64,000 bases of DNA from Climacium dendroides (taxonomy: Eukaryota > Streptophyta > Bryopsida > Hypnales > Climaciaceae): assembly GCA_950106755.1 (NCBI GenBank), contig OX467082.1, forward strand, positions 31,434,001-31,498,000. Direction: 5' to 3'. The number at the start of each line of letters is the position of its first letter. The first letter of the stretch is position 1. Shown piece by piece: positions 60,354-64,000 of this stretch. The notes under the pieces were generated by a model. That model saw nothing but the letters and a program-made list of their open reading frames with translations. It did not search any database and was not told the origin of the DNA. A program made the position numbers and the translations under genes.

Positions 60354-61693
60354 GTGACTTTATCAACATAAATTAATATTGCATATATATACTAAAGGTT
60401 TCCTTAAAGTAATGAATTTATTTATTTCCAAAATTTCAAAATTTGCTTAAGTAATTATAGATGTTTTATCCATATTATTTTTTTTTTGCAAAATAGTAAG
60501 TCAAAATTTTATGAGTAATATTTTAAATATTTTTGTAAATCCTAGAAACAATGAAAAGAAGTTCATAGTGACATAAAAATTGGTGCACTATGGATGCAAA
60601 TGCCCTTTTCACAACCATGACTGAAAGTTAGAAAGGTATATGGAAAATTTCATTAAAATGGCGATATTCCACGTGCCATTTACGCAAGTCAAGAGCACAT
60701 ACAATAGCACTTTTTGGCATGTCAACCTCATAGATGTGCCAAGTTTGTCCCCAACAAGTCCAAATTGCAACACAATTCCCATTTTTCTTCACCCCCATGC
60801 CATCTTTCTATGAATTTCTTCCATTTTGTAATCCCCTTTTATGCCATTTTCGGGGAATAATCGCCATTTAAATGAAACTCTCCATGTATGGATTTATTAT
60901 CTGATATATACAAAGTGGTAGTAAACTTTGGGGAGTCTCAAAATGACATTTGAATATATTATACAAAAGCTATAAGATGTCAACATGAAATTGTAAATTT
61001 TCTAAATCCTTACCCTAATTTTTATGACCTTGTTTTGAACTTTGAGTAGTGAATAATGCTTATTATCTACTCATTTGGATAAGTTTTAGGGAACACATTT
61101 GATTTTTTATGATCCTATATTACATGAAGAATTGAGTTTATGACCCTATCCAAATCGCAAAGCTTGGATTATACCAACTTTAATTGAATATCACTATCTA
61201 CATTCAATGAGGATGAACTTCTATGTGCTAAAATCAATCAAACTTTGCTCGATTAAATAAGAAGAAAATTATAATTGTTAGGTGGAAAAATTACAAGGAA
61301 AGGCCCATGAAAAATGGTGGGGGTAAATTTTCAACTTTTGGAAAAATAATTTTAACATTGGTCATAAACCTTTGAATTGTCATTTCTTCCTACTCACATA
61401 GAAGTGTAAATACTATGGAAGTCAACGAAAGCAATTTTAATTTTGGAAAACTTAATTCAAATTGTTTTTTTAATCAAACTTTGTATAGAAGTTTGCCCTT
61501 GACTTACATTTTGTCATTCTTCTAAATGGAATCGTTTCTACTAGGCATCATGTAGAATGTAGAGGGATAATTTGGGGGTTTGTTTATGACTTTGCTAGGT
61601 TAGCCTATACTATTTTAACATTTTCTTTAAATGATAGAAATTATTGAATTTTTTAAGTGTATCCATTTGTAAATATTGGTATTTAAAATTTGA
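60354..61693. other. AT-rich DNA, no gene seen
   Basis: No credible reading frame, RNA gene or repeat end was recognised. Confidence 0.5.
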
Positions 61694-62564
61694 CCCCTAA
61701 AGGACCATTGTGTTTAGAGGTCCAAAATTACTTCAAAGTACTCATTCCCAAAACAAGGTCAAAATCTTCATTGATAATTATTTTTTAACAAAACCAATTG
61801 TACGATCCTTTGGTTGATTTATTCAAATACATTGTTCTAAAATTTTAGAGTGAATACTCCTACTGATTGCAAGTTCAATGTGCCTAAGCTTTTAAAGTAG
61901 GCTTTCCTAGTCCTTCCAAAAGGTGAAGTTTTGTCTTTCAACATTTTAAAGGAAAAAACACATATGTCCTATAACTTGTCAATAAGTTGGAAAATGGGTT
62001 GAAATTTTATAATATAAAATTTAACCAAAAAGAATTTCATATTCATTTTTCAAAAATTTATCAAGCAAAAGGTATTATTAAATGAAAGATATAACTAATA
62101 TGCTAATAACTTTTGGAAGAATTTAAATTTTTAATCCCAATGGTGAGAATGTTCTAGTAAATAATTAGTATTTTTATTTTTATTTTTATTTATTTTAAAA
62201 TAAAAACAAAAGACAACTTCATTTATTTTTTCTACCTTCATTGCTTGCAAAATAAAACTCTTCATGACATTTACCTCATTATTTGGAATTCAATGGTTCA
62301 AATTTGACTGAGTAGGTATCAATCTATGAAACCTAAAAAAATAACTAATATATTTTTGGCTTGCTTGGTTTAATATTGAAATCAAAAAAACTCTTCTAAC
62401 TTTTGCAATATTTATCGGAATAACATGAGACAAAGCTTTATATGTAGATTTATGATGAAAAGCATCCATCCTAAAAACATCATACAAAAATTCTAAATTC
62501 TAAAATTAATAGAGGTTGCATGAGTTTTCAAAAAGCCCAAAATAGGCTCCTTGGTCCTTTAGGG
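61694..62564 (+). mobile_element. Family-C TTAA-type element, complete
   Basis: The left end CCCCTAAAGGACCATTGTG is preceded by TTGA. The right end TTGGTCCTTTAGGG is followed by ATTA. Flanks are one to two changes from TTAA. It is 871 bp. The terminal 13 bp match families A and B, while the interior is different and matches only 3330-4173. Landmarks are GATCCTTTGGTTGATTTATT at 61815, AAAGGTGAAGTTTTG at 61919, and AAAAAGCCCAAAATAGGCTC at 62530. Confidence 0.7.
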
Positions 62565-63155
62565 ATTATTGGCATATATTTAGATGTAAAATACAACAAT
62601 CTAGCCATGAAAAAGGAAATAACATCTTAAACAAACTAATCTAAAAAATTGCATAAATTACTTTATTCTATTTGAGGCTTGGTTTAGACAAAAAAAAACA
62701 AGGTCCAAAAATTGAGAAGTCTTTTTTTCTAAATCCCCCTTATTTGTCATTGAGAAGTCCTTCTTTAGAGATCATGACCTTTAGATTGGTGTTAACCACT
62801 AAGACTCTAAGAGGGTATGTTAACCACCAAGACTCCAAATGGAAAAAATAAATTATAATAACACATTTTAACAATGTTCCCTTGAATTATAATTAGACAC
62901 ATCTTAAGGAGGCTTAAAATTTGAAGACTTTTGCTACCATATGGAAAAAGTGCACTTCACATCATTTGGCCTTCTTGGAGACCTATAACCTCTCATTTCA
63001 TGGTGTAAAATCATTTCCCAAAGACTTCTCAATTCTCAATTTCAACGAACTTCTTCATTTTAACCTTAAAAAATTTAGCCCCCTTATCTCTCAATTTGTT
63101 GTAAATTGGCTTCAGAGTATGTCAAGGGGTGTGCCATTTTCACAGTGTGTCTTTT
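62565..63155. other. AT-rich DNA, no gene seen
   Basis: An 89-codon open frame (62921-63190) overlaps the next element and has no recognisable domain. A duplicated phrase GTTAACCAC(T/C)AAGACTC stands at 62792 and 62819. Confidence 0.45.
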
Positions 63156-63368
63156 CCACAGTTCAGATTGGGTGGTTTGAAATCTATTAGTGTCCTAGAT
63201 TTGTGAATTCTAGGCCACTATTAGATGTATTAAATCTAAAAAATATGTAGATTTTAGACTGATCAGTCTAGAAAATCTATATATTCCTAGATTTCAAATA
63301 TCTAATAATGATATGAATTTCAAAAATCTAGGACTCTAGTAGAGTTCAAACCACAGTCTGAACTGTGG
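63156..63368. mobile_element. 213-bp palindromic MITE
   Basis: The left end CCACAGTTCAGATTGGGTGG continues TTTGAAATCTATTAG and GTCCTAGATTT. The right end on the other strand is CCACAGTTCAGACTGTGGTT and continues TGAACTCTACTAG and GTCCTAGATTT. The two arms cover nearly the whole element, centre near 63262 (CTGATCAG). No target duplication is clear, so the superfamily is open. Confidence 0.75.
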
Positions 63369-64000
63369 GAATGCTAAAGTCACAAAATATTTTCCATTGT
63401 AATGAAATTCCCCATCTACTTACATTTATGCTCAAAGCTCATATATTTGAGTTTTTATGCCCACATGCTAGCATCATTGAGACCATGTCTACCAACACCT
63501 TCTACAACAATTATTATATCTAGAAATTAGAATTAGTAACAAAAAATTAAGATATTAATTGAAGTATCCTATAAAAGTCTTTTAGTAGCAAATTTCTAAT
63601 TTGAAAGCAACTAGTGTAGAAAGTCATTCAATTTATTTTTAAAAAAAATTCCATTTTAAGCATTCATTCTAAATTTCAAATTTAAACAATGAAGTTTCAA
63701 ATTTGGTAAATTTGGTAAATTTTAGTTCATGAATTGATATTAGAAATACCCATATTGAATTATTGGTATTATTTAATCATAAAATAAAATCCTGACTTCA
63801 TGATTTATATTTTCTTTCTGAAATAAACTTTCAAAAGCATCAGAAATCATATATGTAATTTAAAGATATGAAATAATTTTGGGCCACAAGTAATGCAAAA
63901 AGACTTTTATCCCTTATTTTTGCAAGGGTGGGACTTCAACCTAAATTTAAAAATATAAAAATACAACATGATTAAATTACATAAATTCATACATTGTCAT
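63369..64000. other. AT-rich DNA, no gene seen
   Basis: No reading frame, RNA gene or repeat end was recognised to the end of the window. Confidence 0.5.

Noticed and set aside
1907..62564. CCCTAAA in the shared terminus as interstitial plant telomere repeats
   Set aside because: The heptamer occurs once per end, never in tandem, and always within a longer CCCCTAAAGGACC terminus next to TTAA; the resemblance is probably coincidental.
1..64000. Organellar or bacterial origin because of the high AT content
   Set aside because: No organellar or bacterial gene is recognised, whereas a plant MYB with GT-AG introns, MITEs, an LTR and hAT sequences are present.

Overview
The window looks like nuclear DNA of a land plant. 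Most of it is very AT-rich and packed with small transposable elements, and single-copy sequence is confined to a few GC-richer islands. The only apparently intact gene is a spliced R2R3-MYB of the plant-specific MYB52/54/105/117 type (subgroup 21). No transposase gene is intact and no organellar or bacterial genes were recognised. The MYB and the short GT-AG introns point to an embryophyte. A seed-free plant (moss or lycophyte grade) is a guess that I cannot confirm from this sequence.

Layout. 1-7000: AT-rich DNA with family A, B and C elements and fragments. 7000-15200: the main single-copy island, with the MYB gene on the minus strand (10289-12340), its upstream region to the right, and an unresolved, possibly transcribed stretch at 7000-10000. 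15500-31100: repeats, including a Stowaway-like element, a large foldback with a six-fold 51-bp tandem array in one arm, a ~145-bp tandem array and many TTAA-flanked elements. 31440-36000: a GC-richer island with a decayed hAT-type transposase gene (frameshifts, two in-frame stops, two recognisable introns) followed by six TCGCC motifs spaced 32-34 bp. 36000-64000: more TTAA-type elements, several other MITEs, a solo LTR, and small GC-richer islands near 38.2-39.1, 44.3-44.8 and 57.9-58.5 kb.

The dominant and most interesting signal is a swarm of short non-autonomous DNA elements whose ends read CCCCTAAAGG...CCTTTAGGGG and which are flanked by TTAA. At least four families with different interiors (A, B, C, D) share this end, and a further small element has a variant end. 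About sixteen two-ended copies cover roughly 15 kb. Nested copies let the pre-insertion site be read from sister copies, which supports a TTAA target duplication. TTAA plus a CCC-start inverted repeat is the hallmark of piggyBac-like elements (Kolobok and Sola-type elements also use TTAA), and these are not familiar in land plants. No autonomous partner lies in the window.
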